Assembly (NCBI GenBank): GCA_963733885.1
Contig: CAVTES010000002.1
Location: 124,001 to 188,000, forward strand
Direction: 5' to 3'
Source of the DNA: JACVRW01 sp963733885
GTDB lineage: Bacteria; Actinomycetota; Thermoleophilia; Solirubrobacterales; Thermoleophilaceae
Length of the DNA stretch: 64,000 bases
Position numbers and translations under genes: made by a program. Of the stretch, positions 35,299 to 43,665 are shown one piece after another. A model generated the notes under the pieces. The model ran no database searches, had not been told where the DNA came from, and saw only the letters and a program-made list of their open reading frames with translations. Numbering within the stretch: position 1 is the first letter of the stretch; the number at the start of each line of letters is the position of its first letter.

Positions 35299-35533
35299 AG
35301 CGCACGCCGTCGCCCCACGGGGCGGGCCCGGCCGGGCCGCGCTTCGTGCCCTCGAACAGGCCGGCGCGAAGCCAGGGGTTCATCCGCGCGCCCGCGGCGG
35401 CCGGCGGCGGGACGGTGTCGCGCAGGAACTGCTCGATCGCGGCCGCGATGGCGGCCGCCTCCTCGGGCGAGGCGGATCCGCCGCTCAGCTCGATCCGGGG
35501 CCGGCCCGGGCGCTTCTGTCCATTGCGAGACAT
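35282..35533 (-). CDS. Small protein, acyl-CoA carboxylase epsilon-like (tentative)
   Basis: This 83-residue protein has a basic start (RNGQKRPGRPRIEL), then SGGSASPEEAAAIAAAIEQF, a Pro/Ala spacer, and the segment NPWLRAGLFEGTKRG. A single helix followed by a Pro-rich linker and a tryptophan near WLRA is the general outline of actinobacterial acyl-CoA carboxylase epsilon subunits, but the match is loose. The last residues (RWGQTP and stop) are encoded by the palindromic tandem repeat, so the repeat may have replaced the original end. It is divergent from the ornithine cyclodeaminase-family gene. Confidence 0.45.
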   Translation of the reverse strand: MSRNGQKRPGRPRIELSGGSASPEEAAAIAAAIEQFLRDTVPPPAAAGARMNPWLRAGLFEGTKRGPAGPAPWGDGVRWGQTP

Positions 35534-35537
35534 GCGT

Positions 35538-35550
35538 GGATAGCGTATCC
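35538..35550. promoter_or_regulatory. Small palindrome between divergent starts
   Basis: GGATA GCG TATCC is a perfect 5-bp inverted repeat in the 20-bp space between two divergent start codons. It could be a regulator half-site pair, or contain a -10 element (TAGCGT) for a leaderless transcript. Only position and symmetry support this. Confidence 0.3.
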
Positions 35551-35553
35551 GCG

Positions 35554-36501
35554 GTGCCCGAGCTGCCGGTCTTCGACCAGGAAACGGTGCTGAGCGCGAT
35601 CACGCCCGCCGAGGCGATCGAGCGCGTGCGCGAGGGCTTCGTGGAGTACGCCGGCGGCGAGTGGGTGATGCCTCCGAAGGTCTATCTCGACGCCTCGCCG
35701 AACGGCGACTTTCGCGCCATGCCCGCGAAGGGCGCGGGGCTCGCGATCCTGAAGTGGGTCACCTCGTTCCCGCGCAACCCCGCGGCGGGCCTGCCCGTCG
35801 TGATGGGCATGATCTGCGTCTCGTCGGCCGCCGACGGCGAGCCGCTCGCGCTCGTCGACGTGCGCTCCGTCACGGCGCTGCGCACCGGCGCGGTCGCCGC
35901 CGTGGCAGCTCAGGAGCTCGCGCGCGAGGATGCCGCGACCGTCGGCATCCTCGGCTGCGGCCTCCACGGCGCGTGGGCCGCGCGCTGCCTGGCCGCCGCC
36001 GAGTACGGCCCCGGGGTCTGCTTCGACCCGAACCCGGAAGCCGCCGGCCGCCTGGCGGGCGAGCTCGGCTGGGAGGCGGGGAGCCGGGAAGACGCACTCG
36101 CTTGCGACGTCGTCACGTGCGTGACCCCCGGCTCCGAGCCCGTCGTGTTCGAGCAGGACCTGCGTCCGGGTCTTCACCTCAGCATGCTCGGGGCTGACGG
36201 ACCGGGGAAGGCGGAGGCGCAGGTGGAGGCGGTGGCGAGGACGGAGCTGTTCTGTGACGAGTGGGAGCAGGCCAGCCACGGAGGGGAGCTGACCGGCGCG
36301 GTGGCCGCCGGGCTGGTGAGCCGCGCGAACGTGCGGGAGCTCGGCGACGTGCTCACCGGAGCGGCGCCGGGGCGCTCCGGCCCGGATGCCATGACCCTCT
36401 TCGACTCCACCGGCCTGGCGATCCAGGACCTGGCGATCTGCCTCGCGCTGCTGAGTGCCCACCGGGCGGCGCGGGTAAAGACCGAGATGGTCAAGCTGTA
36501 G
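35554..36501 (+). CDS. Ornithine cyclodeaminase/mu-crystallin family protein
   Basis: This NAD(P)-binding protein of about 315 residues has LDASPNGDFRAMPAKGAG for the substrate site, LVDVRSVTALRTGAVAAVA, and the Rossmann loop VGILGCGLHGAWAARC near residue 130. The C-terminus has LFDSTGLAIQDLA, the family end motif. Members include ornithine cyclodeaminase, alanine dehydrogenase and ketimine reductase, and the exact reaction is not known. GTG 35554 (PELPVFD) is preferred, with GTG 35536 as alternative. A lipoprotein gene follows 27 bp downstream. Confidence 0.85.
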   Translation: MPELPVFDQETVLSAITPAEAIERVREGFVEYAGGEWVMPPKVYLDASPNGDFRAMPAKGAGLAILKWVTSFPRNPAAGLPVVMGMICVSSAADGEPLALVDVRSVTALRTGAVAAVAAQELAREDAATVGILGCGLHGAWAARCLAAAEYGPGVCFDPNPEAAGRLAGELGWEAGSREDALACDVVTCVTPGSEPVVFEQDLRPGLHLSMLGADGPGKAEAQVEAVARTELFCDEWEQASHGGELTGAVAAGLVSRANVRELGDVLTGAAPGRSGPDAMTLFDSTGLAIQDLAICLALLSAHRAARVKTEMVKL

Positions 36502-36528
36502 GACCCCCCGCGCCGATAAAGGGTTTCG

Positions 36529-38062
36529 ATGCTTCGAATTCCTCTCACGATCACCGTCCTGACCACCGCGATCGCCTTCGCCGCCGGCTGCGGCAACGAC
36601 AGCGCTTCCTCGTCAGACGCCGCATCGCTGGCTCCGGCCGGCTCGCTCGTCTACGGCGAGGCGACGCTCCGCCCAGAGGGCGACCAGAAGGCGGCCATCG
36701 ACGGTCTGGTGGCGAAGTTCCCCGGGGAGGGAAGCGCCGGCGACAGGATCGGGCGGTTGATGGCGCAGGCGTTCGCGGAGTCCGACAGCGGCCTCTCATA
36801 CAAGGACGACGTCGAGCCGTGGCTTGGCGACGAGGCGGCGTTCTTCGTGTCCAACATCCCCGTCGGCGGCAAGGACCCGGACGCCGCGGTCCTCGTCGCG
36901 ACGGAGGACGAGGAAGCGACCGTGGACACCGTCGAGAAGGACGGTGACGTCCGCAAGACAGAACATCGCGGCCATGACGTGTACGTCTCCTCGGACGATC
37001 AAGGGGCGGCGGCCGTGCTCGACGGCTGGCTCGTGCTGGGCAACCCGGGCGGCGTGAAGACCGCGATCGACACCGTCGAGGGGGACGAGACGATCGAGGA
37101 CGACGAGAGCTTCCGGGAGACGCTCGAGGACGCTCCCGATGACCGGCTCGGATACATGTACGTGAACACACCAGGGGTCGCCCGGCAACTCCAGGGCATG
37201 CCTGGGGCGGCGGCGCTCGGCCAGTTCCGCCAGATGTTCGAAGAGCCCGTGCTGGTCACGGCGAACGCCGACGAGGCCGGCGTGCGGTTCGAGGGCACCG
37301 TGCCGGCGTCTCTTCTGAGGGCCTTCCCGATCGTGGCCGAGGGCAGCGGCGCCGCCGGGGAGCTGCCGGCAGACTCGTGGCTCGCGTTGGCGCAGCCCGA
37401 CCTCGGCAAGACCGTTGAGGGCTACCTGGACCTCGCGGGCAGCAGTGTGGGCGGCCGCGAGATGCTCCAGCAGCAGCTCCAGGCCATGAGCGGGCTCGAC
37501 CTCGAGCGGGACGTGCATCTCATGGATGGGTGACTGGGGCGCGTTCGTGCGCGGCACAAGCGTCGCCGAGCTCGAGGGTGCCGTGTTCATAGAGACGGAC
37601 GACGAGGCGGCGTCGGGCCGGTTCATCGACGCCATCGCGCGCCTGGCCCGCCAGAACGCGGAGCCCGGCATGCAGATCACGCCTCTCGAGCTTCCCGGCG
37701 GCGGCGAGGGCATAACGGCGCGGGGCGGCGACCTCGACAAGCCGGTGCACCTGTTCCAGCGCGACGGCAAGGTGGTGGCCGCCTACGGAAACGGGGCTGC
37801 GCAGGACGCGATCGACCCCGCCGAGACGCTGGCCGACTCACCGGCCTTCACCCAGGCCGAGGATGCGCTCGGCGGCGACTACGCCGTGTCGTTCTTCCTG
37901 GCCATCGAGCCGATCCTCGAGCTGGCCGAGGCGGAGGGCGCGGCCGCGGACGAGGACTGGCAGGAGGTGAAGCCCTACCTCGAGCCGCTCGGCGCGCTCG
38001 TGGGCGGCGCTCGCAAGGACGGCGACAAACTCCGCTCGGCATTCGGGCTGACCGTGAAGTGA
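36529..38062 (+). CDS. DUF3352-like lipoprotein, frameshifted
   Basis: This predicted surface lipoprotein of about 510 residues has an N-terminal signal with lipobox FAAGC (Cys about residue 21), then a Ser/Asp-rich spacer. The body has repeats of AAFFVSN, AVLVATEDEEATVDTVEK, DVYVSSDDQGAAAVLDGWLV and LAQPDLGKTVEGYL, characteristic of DUF3352 proteins of actinobacteria. Their function is unknown. A one-base shift near 37515 joins LERDV to SWMGDWGAFVRG, and the protein ends in SAFGLTVK at 38062. The following gene overlaps by GTGA. Confidence 0.8.
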
Positions 38063-38820
38063 CTGAGCTCGCCGAGCTCGCCGACCGGTTGCGCGAGCTG
38101 CACCGGCCGGGCGATCCGGTAGTCCTCCCGAACGCCTGGGACCCCCCGAGCGCCCGCCGTCTCGCGGCCACTGGCGCCGCGGCGCTCGCCACCACCAGCG
38201 TGGCGGTGGCCGAGGCACTCGGCTACGAGGACGGCGAGGTGACCCCGCCGGGGGAGATGCTCGCCGCGGTGGGACGGATCGCGGCGGCGGTCGAGCTGCC
38301 GGTGACCGCCGACCTCGAGGCGGGCTACGGGCTCCCTCCGGACGAGCTGGTCGGGGGCCTGCTGGACGCGGGAGCGGTGGGGCTCAACCAGGAGGACACG
38401 GATCACGCTACGGGCGGGCTCGCGGATCCTGATTCGCACGCGGAGCGGCTGGCAGCCATCAAGGACGCGGGCCGCGCGTCCGGCGTGGACGTGGTGCTGA
38501 ACGCGCGGGTGGACACCTTCCTGCGGGCGGCGCCCGACGCGGACCCTGAGGCATTGGTGGACGACGCCGTGGCGCGGGGACGCCGCTACGCCGAGGCGGG
38601 CGCCGACTGCGTCTACCCGTTCGCCGCCCGGGGCCGGACGGCGATCCGCCGCCTAGTCGAGGAGATCGGAGCGCCGGTGAACATCGTGGCGGTGCCGACC
38701 GGGCTGGGCCGAAGCGAGCTGGCCGCGCTGGGCGTGGCGCGGGTGAGCTTCGGCGGCGGGCTGGCCCACCGAGCTCTGGAGGCGGCGGCGGCCGAGGTGG
38801 AGGACTTCATCGGCCGCTAA
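38059..38820 (+). CDS. Isocitrate lyase/PEP mutase superfamily protein
   Basis: This 253-residue TIM-barrel protein acts on C-C or C-P bonds of 2-oxo acids in its family. It has VVLPNAWDPPSARRL, TTSVAVAEALGYEDGE, PVTADLEAGYG (the metal-binding DxE region), VGLNQEDTDH, VLNARVDTFLR and CVYPFAARG. The KKCGH catalytic loop of true isocitrate lyase is absent, so it belongs to the oxaloacetase/phosphonopyruvate-like group of unknown substrate. The start is GTG 38059, overlapping the lipoprotein stop. It converges on the sigma factor gene with a 3-bp gap. Confidence 0.82.
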   Translation: MTELAELADRLRELHRPGDPVVLPNAWDPPSARRLAATGAAALATTSVAVAEALGYEDGEVTPPGEMLAAVGRIAAAVELPVTADLEAGYGLPPDELVGGLLDAGAVGLNQEDTDHATGGLADPDSHAERLAAIKDAGRASGVDVVLNARVDTFLRAAPDADPEALVDDAVARGRRYAEAGADCVYPFAARGRTAIRRLVEEIGAPVNIVAVPTGLGRSELAALGVARVSFGGGLAHRALEAAAAEVEDFIGR

Positions 38821-38823
38821 CGG

Positions 38824-39747
38824 CTACAGGCCCTGGTCCAAGGCCACCACCAGCAGGATCAACGCGGCTATTCCGGCCAGCACCACGACCACGATGTTCG
38901 CCACGACCGCGGCGCGCAGCCAGCGTGGCGACCGTCGCTGGGGACGAGGCGGGCGCTGCCAGCCGATGGCGGCGGACAGCGCGTTCGTGATGAACTGGTT
39001 CAGGCTCACCCGCTCGCTTTCGGCCGCACGCGCCAGCTCGTCATGGAGCGTCTGGGGCATGCGCACCAGGATGCGCCCGCTGTACGCAGCCTTGGTGGCC
39101 GGCCGGCCGTTCTCGTCGGTACCGTTCGCGCGCGCCGTGCCTGGCCGCGTGGCCTGCGTTACGTGCTCGGCGGTCGGCCCGTTGCCGGTGGCCGTGCTTC
39201 CGCCCGGGGCGGCGGGGAAGGCGCTGCTCTCGAGTTCGCCACGGAGCTTGGCCAGGGCCGCTCGCGTGCTGCGCCTCAGCCGGTCCTCCGACATGCCGAG
39301 TTGCGCGGCGGTCTCCTCACCTGCCGTCTCGCGCACGAAGCGCAGGTAGATGATCGACCGCTCGGTGTCGTCGAGAGTCTGAAACACATCCGCGTGCACG
39401 ACCCGCTCGTCGATCTCTATCTCGCCGTCGCCCGGTTCGTTCGGCGGGGCGACGTCGCGTAGGTGTCGCCTGATGTCGTCGGCGATCGCGGGAACGGCGA
39501 AGGCGAGGAACTCGTCGCCGCGCCTGGGATCGCAGCGGTCGATCGCATTTAGCAGGGCGATCGACCCGACTTGGACGAGATCCTCGTGGTCGGCGCCGCG
39601 GCCGCCGCAGCGGCCGGCGAAGGACTCCACCAGCGGCAGGTACAGCTGAGCCAGGCGATCGCGCGCTCGACCGTCGCCTTCGTCGCGGCAGGCGATGAGT
39701 AGGCGACCGGTGGCGGTCTCGCGCTCGGTGCGTGTCGGATGCCCCGT
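38824..39747 (-). CDS. Tail-anchored sigma-70 factor with ribbon-helix-helix domain, copy 1 (no region 3)
   Basis: The restored product is about 307 residues. Region 2 (about 10-90) contains HEDLVQVGSIALLNAIDRCD and EFLAFAVPAIADDIRRHLRD, as in SigB/F/G factors. Region 3 is missing: about 30 acidic residues lead straight to region 4 (TLDDTERSIIYLRFV, then TAAQLGMSEDRLRRSTRAAL). After a linker comes an RHH/HicB-like domain (ILVRMPQTLHDELARAAESE, then VSLNQFITNAL), then a terminal membrane helix (ANIVVVVLAGIAALILLVVA). The conserved N-terminus (RTERETATGRLL) has no ATG, GTG or TTG start. An ACG at 39747 lies 6 nt after AAGGAG. GTG 39630 would delete part of region 2. It is a paralog of 40594-41712. 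Confidence 0.8.
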   Translation of the reverse strand, partial: TGHPTRTERETATGRLLIACRDEGDGRARDRLAQLYLPLVESFAGRCGGRGADHEDLVQVGSIALLNAIDRCDPRRGDEFLAFAVPAIADDIRRHLRDVAPPNEPGDGEIEIDERVVHADVFQTLDDTERSIIYLRFVRETAGEETAAQLGMSEDRLRRSTRAALAKLRGELESSAFPAAPGGSTATGNGPTAEHVTQATRPGTARANGTDENGRPATKAAYSGRILVRMPQTLHDELARAAESERVSLNQFITNALSAAIGWQRPPRPQRRSPRWLRAAVVANIVVVVLAGIAALILLVVALDQGL

Positions 39748-39753
39748 CGGATG

Positions 39754-39759
39754 CTCCTT
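39754..39759 (-). promoter_or_regulatory. Strong Shine-Dalgarno before an ACG codon
   Basis: AAGGAG on the minus strand is followed, after the 6-nt spacer CATCCG, by ACG in the frame of the sigma factor. This would be ideal spacing for a start codon, which suggests an ACG start, a mutated ATG, or a base error. Confidence 0.5.
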
Positions 39760-39863
39760 GTTCGCTTCGGTGGAGGGAACTCACTCCACCCTAACCCTGT
39801 TATCGGTTCACGGGCCACGTTTCTTTCGCGTCAAGGCGGGCGCAGCGAACCCCTCACCTCCGT

Positions 39864-39892
39864 TTGACTTCGCGAAGGGGGAGGTCTACGTT
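39864..39892 (+). promoter_or_regulatory. Sigma-70-type promoter for the proline-rich gene
   Basis: TTGACT (39864-39869), a spacer of exactly 17 nt, and TACGTT (39887-39892), 50 bp before the ATG of the proline-rich membrane protein. The -35 is near consensus and the -10 is acceptable for an actinobacterium. Experimental support is absent. Confidence 0.5.
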
Positions 39893-39942
39893 GGTTAGGA
39901 CACTCGCTAGACCCCCGTCGGAGGCTGTTCCAACCCCCCTAG

Positions 39943-40587
39943 ATGCGCGGCCTCGCTTTTTGGCTTGTTCTGACAGCCCTCGGCGCTGTCGCGGTGGTGC
40001 CATTCCCGGCCGCTGCCCAAGACCCGGCCCCGGATCCGGCGCCGCCGGCGACCGTGGACCCGGACCCGGCACCGGGTCCCGCGCCCGCGGCGAGCCCGCC
40101 GGCTCCGGCCCAGCCGGCTCCCACCCAGCCGGCTCCCACCCAGCCGGCTCCCACCCAGCCGGCTCCCGTGCAGCCCGCTCCCACGGCGCCGGCCACACCG
40201 CCGCCAGCGCCCGCGGAGCCGCCGGCCCCGGCTGCCTCGCAATCGGCTCCACGTCCGGGGGCCGTCGAACAGTCCGCTCCGAGGGAGCCGACTCCGCGGT
40301 CCACGGCGCAGGACCGCGCGAAACCGAAGAAAGCCTCCGCCGGCAAGAGTCGTGGTGAGAAAGGCCGCCGGCCGGCGCGTCGCGACGCCTCCGAACAGCG
40401 GCTCCCTACGGGCAATCTGGCCGGTGGACTGGCGGTCCTGCACGCACTCGACGAGGACGAAGGCGGTGGCGCACTGCTCAGTGCGGCGGGCGCGTTGCTG
40501 CTGCTGGTGATCGCCTGCGCAGCGAGCCTGCGGCTGACTGCCCGGCTCGCCGATGCGGCGACCGACTTTCGCCCCCGCCCGTCTTAG
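39943..40587 (+). CDS. Proline-rich exported protein with C-terminal membrane helix
   Basis: This 214-residue protein has a signal peptide (FWLVLTALGAVAVVPFPAAA) and about 90 residues of Pro/Ala repeats, including five QPAPT-like units. A basic segment (AKPKKASAGKSRGEKGRRPA) follows, then a short conserved-looking block and a final membrane helix (SAAGALLLLVIACAASL). The layout predicts an extended wall-spanning segment anchored at its C-terminus. It lies between the two sigma-RHH genes: divergent from copy 1, and ending 6 bp from the 3' end of copy 2. A partner or sensor role is only inference. A similarly built protein is encoded at 56740-57370. Confidence 0.75.
   Translation: MRGLAFWLVLTALGAVAVVPFPAAAQDPAPDPAPPATVDPDPAPGPAPAASPPAPAQPAPTQPAPTQPAPTQPAPVQPAPTAPATPPPAPAEPPAPAASQSAPRPGAVEQSAPREPTPRSTAQDRAKPKKASAGKSRGEKGRRPARRDASEQRLPTGNLAGGLAVLHALDEDEGGGALLSAAGALLLLVIACAASLRLTARLADAATDFRPRPS
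40111..40185 (+). repeat. Five tandem 15-bp coding repeats
   Basis: The unit CAGCCGGCTCCCACC repeats at 40111, 40126, 40141, 40156 and 40171. The first three are identical and the last two diverged. It encodes QPAPT. Exact repetition indicates recent slippage, so copy number may vary between strains. Confidence 0.9.
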
Positions 40588-40593
40588 CGCCTG

Positions 40594-41712
40594 CTATAGG
40601 CCCTGCTGGAGGGCCACCACCAGCAGGACCAGAGCGACCACGCCGGCGATCACCACAACGACGAGGTTCGTCAGGATCGCGGCCGGCAGCCACCGCGGCG
40701 ACGGTCGGGACTCGCGCTCGGGGGCCGGTTCGTCGCCGGTCGTGTGCCAACTGAGGGATGCGGCCAGCGTGTTGGTGATGAACTGATTGAGGCTCACGTC
40801 CTCACGTTCGGCGGCCTTCGCCAGCTCCGCGTGCAGGGACTGGGGCATGCGGAGCATGAGCCGCCCGCTGTGCCCAGTGCGCCCCTTCGGGGCGGGAGCC
40901 GCGGTTTCCGCCTCCGGTTCTGTTGCGTTCTCCGAGACCGGTTCCACCGGCGCGAGTCGGGCGCGGTCCGGGACTGGTGCGCCTTGTTCCGGTCTCCTTC
41001 CTTCGAGCTCGGTGCGCAGCTTGGAGAGGGCCGCATTCGTCCGTCGCGCCAGCGCGCTCTGGGAGATCCCGAGCTCGTCCGCCACCTCCCTGCGGCTGCG
41101 CTCCCCGACGAAGCGGAGATAGAGGATCCTGCGGTCGGTCTCGTCCAGGGTCCGGAAGGCATCGGCCAGGAGCAGGCGAGACTCGCTCGCGTCGAGCTGA
41201 CTTGTATCCGTCCCCCCCGGGATGTCCTCCGACGCGCTGGCGATGGTGCTCTCGAGGTGTGCCAGATCGTCCGGCGTCACTCCAACCTCCGAGGCAAGCT
41301 CCGCCGGGGTGGGCGCCCTGCCGAGCCGCGCCGTCAAATCGCTTCGAGCCTGAGGGAGTCGGGTGGTTGCCTCGTGGAGCCGCCGGGGGAGGCGAACGAT
41401 TGCCGCGCGATCCCGGATATGTCGCTTGATCTCACCGGCCACCGTAGGCACAGCGAACGCGACGAACTCCTCTCCCCGCTTTGGGTCGAAGCGCTCGATC
41501 GCGTTGAGGAGACCGATGGAGCCCGCCTGTACGAGGTCGTCATGTTCGGCGCCGCTCTTGTCGTGCCTATGGGCGAGGCTGTCGACCAGCGGCATGTAGA
41601 GCTCCACCAGCCGGTCGCGGGCGCGCGTGTCGCCTTGCTCCCGGTAGGCACTCAGGAGTCGGCCGGTGGCCGAGTCACGCTCGGTGCGTGCTTGCCTCTC
41701 GGTTCGCCTCAA
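40594..41712 (-). CDS. Tail-anchored sigma-70 factor with ribbon-helix-helix domain, copy 2 (full)
   Basis: This 372-residue sigma factor has region 2 (about 12-95, HDDLVQAGSIGLLNAIERFD and FVAFAVPTVAGEIKRHIRD), region 3 (LPRRLHEATTRLPQARSDL, APTPAELASEVGVTPDDLA) and region 4 (TLDETDRRILYLRFVGERS, REVADELGISQSALARRTNA). This is the order of SigB/F/G general-stress or sporulation factors. Residues about 282-322 form an RHH domain (LMLRMPQSLHAELAKAAERE, VSLNQFI). After a linker the protein ends in a hydrophobic helix (LVVVVIAGVVALVLLVVAL) and QQGL. The start is TTG 41712, the first start codon after a TAG, and no ribosome site is visible. The RHH and tail are nearly the same as in copy 1. Confidence 0.88.
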   Translation of the reverse strand: MRRTERQARTERDSATGRLLSAYREQGDTRARDRLVELYMPLVDSLAHRHDKSGAEHDDLVQAGSIGLLNAIERFDPKRGEEFVAFAVPTVAGEIKRHIRDRAAIVRLPRRLHEATTRLPQARSDLTARLGRAPTPAELASEVGVTPDDLAHLESTIASASEDIPGGTDTSQLDASESRLLLADAFRTLDETDRRILYLRFVGERSRREVADELGISQSALARRTNAALSKLRTELEGRRPEQGAPVPDRARLAPVEPVSENATEPEAETAAPAPKGRTGHSGRLMLRMPQSLHAELAKAAEREDVSLNQFITNTLAASLSWHTTGDEPAPERESRPSPRWLPAAILTNLVVVVIAGVVALVLLVVALQQGL

Positions 41713-41801
41713 GGGGGGCTCTGTTGGCGTGGGGGGGAACTACTAGGGGATCAACTACAACCCCCACCATAGCCCAACGAGTCCGCGCGGAAACGCCAAC
41801 C

Positions 41802-42431
41802 TCACCCGACGCTGCTCGGCGCAAGGAGAGACGGAGGCAGCGTCTCGCCGTAGTCGCGAGCGGCGGCGGTCAGGTCCGCCAGATCGACGACGTCGACGCC
41901 AAACCGGTATGCCACGTCCCTCACCGCCTGCTGCTGGCGCCGGGTCCACCTCGCATACAAACCAAGCGCGGCGATGCGCACCTGCTCCGCTCGCATCCCG
42001 TCGGTGTCCGCCACGATCCGGCCCCAGACGGTGACGATGCCCGAGACGCCTAGGTAGTCGACCTTCGAGAAGTCGGATGTGGGGCGGTGGTAGGCGCGGA
42101 TGCCGCAACCGCAGGTCGGGTCCGGCGCGGCGTGTGGCGCCTCGAGCAAGTCCTCGGTGCGCTCGAAGCGCCGGCACTCGGCACGGAGCACGGGCTCGGG
42201 CCAGGCGATCGGGATGAACGGGGAGCTGAGCTCGCCCCTCCTTGGCCCGTCGCGCAGGATGCGCCAGTTGCGGAAGCCGACGACCGGAGCGATCAGGTCG
42301 GGCGCGACGGCGTCGACCCGGCTGGGAGCCGCGAGAACCCCCACCGCCGCCCCTCGCCCAGCGGGCAGGTTGTCCGGACGCCGCTCATCGGACGTTGTGA
42401 GCGGCTCGACCTTGATGGTGATGGGTGACAT
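41802..42431 (-). CDS. Conserved hypothetical protein with CGCG motif
   Basis: This 209-residue cytoplasmic protein has an ATG preceded by GGAGG at 7 nt. Its middle reads VVGFRNWRI, then SPFIPIAWPEPVLRAEC, and APDPTCGCGIRAYH. The GFR.W, SP....W.P....A.C and H.AP...C.CGI.A pattern recurs in actinobacterial proteins of unknown function and may bind a metal through its cysteines. It lies 89 bp upstream of sigma copy 2 on the same strand and could share regulation. Confidence 0.65.
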   Translation of the reverse strand: MSPITIKVEPLTTSDERRPDNLPAGRGAAVGVLAAPSRVDAVAPDLIAPVVGFRNWRILRDGPRRGELSSPFIPIAWPEPVLRAECRRFERTEDLLEAPHAAPDPTCGCGIRAYHRPTSDFSKVDYLGVSGIVTVWGRIVADTDGMRAEQVRIAALGLYARWTRRQQQAVRDVAYRFGVDVVDLADLTAAARDYGETLPPSLLAPSSVG

Positions 42432-42558
42432 GCCGACGCCTCCGCGTGGAGCCGAGGCGAACTGTAGTGAGCGCTACTGCTCATCCTGATAATTCCCGGT
42501 GAACGGCCGGACCATGCGCCGCCGGGGCGCCGGCAGGGCGGGCTGAAAGGATTGCCGT

Positions 42559-43536
42559 GTGCTCACGGCCGTGATCTCCGACCTGCACCTCGGGACGCGG
42601 ACGAGGGCAGATCTCGTCGCACGCCCCGAGATCCGGCGAAGGCTGATGGCGGCGCTCGAGGAGGTCGACGAGGTGGTCTTGCTGGGGGACTCCGTCGAGC
42701 TGCGCGACAGGCCCGTGGGCGAGGCGCTCGCCGCCGCCGCGCCGTTCTTCCGGGACCTGGGGGAGGTGCTGTCGGGCAGGAGGGTGACGGTCGTGCCCGG
42801 GAACCACGACTATCAGCTCGCATCGCCATGGCTCGAGCGCCGCCGCCCGGGGGCACGGCTGGGCCTGGATGAGCGCTCCACGCCCGCCCCGGGCGATCCG
42901 CTGGGGCGCCTGGCCAGCCAGATGGGCGATACGACTCTGGAGCTCGCCTATCCGGGCGTTTGGCTACGCCCCAACGTATACGCGACGCACGGCCACTACC
43001 TCGATTGCCACAACCGCGTGGCGACCTTCGAGTGCCTTGCGAGCGCACTCATCAAGCGGCTCGTCCGGCCGAGGCGCGACGGGTTCCGGACTCCCGACGA
43101 CTACGAGGCCGTGCTGGCACCGCTGTACCAGATGATCTACCGGAGCGCGCAATCTCGCCGGGCTCGGCGTGCGGTCCACGCGGCCAAGCGGCTGGTGAGA
43201 GCATGGGAACGACGGCTGGGGTATCGCGGGCCGTCGCGGCGCCCGGGCCTCGAGGCGATGGCACAGGTGATCGACTGTCTGCGCATCGAGGCGGACTACG
43301 TGGTCTTCGGCCACCTCCATGGTCCGGGGCCGCTGAGCAGACGCGATGACTGGCGGACGGCGAACGGCACCCAGCTCGTCAACACAGGAAGCTGGGTCTA
43401 CGAGCCCGCCTACCTCGGCCCGTCGTTCGAGCAGAGCTCGTACTGGCCCGGAACCTGCACGTTCGTTTCAAGCGAGGGCCCCCCCGAGCTCAGACACTTG
43501 CTCAAGGGCCTCGCGTTTACGGAGCTTGCGTGCTGA
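42559..43536 (+). CDS. Metallophosphoesterase (LpxH-like fold)
   Basis: This 325-residue phosphohydrolase starts at GTG 42559, 8 nt after GAAAGG. Dimetal motifs are ISDLHLGTR at 6-14, LLGDSVELRD near 41, VPGNHDYQL near 79, YATHGHYLD near 140 and VFGHLHGPGPL near 246. The order and the ATHGHYLD variant resemble UDP-2,3-diacylglucosamine hydrolase-like proteins, but an actinobacterium is not expected to make lipid A, so the substrate is open. No signal peptide. The region downstream (43537-43767) is intergenic. Confidence 0.82.
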   Translation: MLTAVISDLHLGTRTRADLVARPEIRRRLMAALEEVDEVVLLGDSVELRDRPVGEALAAAAPFFRDLGEVLSGRRVTVVPGNHDYQLASPWLERRRPGARLGLDERSTPAPGDPLGRLASQMGDTTLELAYPGVWLRPNVYATHGHYLDCHNRVATFECLASALIKRLVRPRRDGFRTPDDYEAVLAPLYQMIYRSAQSRRARRAVHAAKRLVRAWERRLGYRGPSRRPGLEAMAQVIDCLRIEADYVVFGHLHGPGPLSRRDDWRTANGTQLVNTGSWVYEPAYLGPSFEQSSYWPGTCTFVSSEGPPELRHLLKGLAFTELAC

Positions 43537-43665
43537 ATACGCGGCTCGCGGGGTGATACCGCCGCAAATTGCGGGGGTTTTGGCGCCCACGCCCGCAAGT
43601 ACGGATTCACACCGCTGTTTGGCTCTGCAGCGCGCTTTATGCGGCGTTGGGCGCGCGCGGATCCG

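Noticed and set aside
35282..35533. Firm assignment as acyl-CoA carboxylase epsilon subunit
   Set aside because: Only outline similarity and it is 20 kb from the alpha subunit, so it is kept as tentative.
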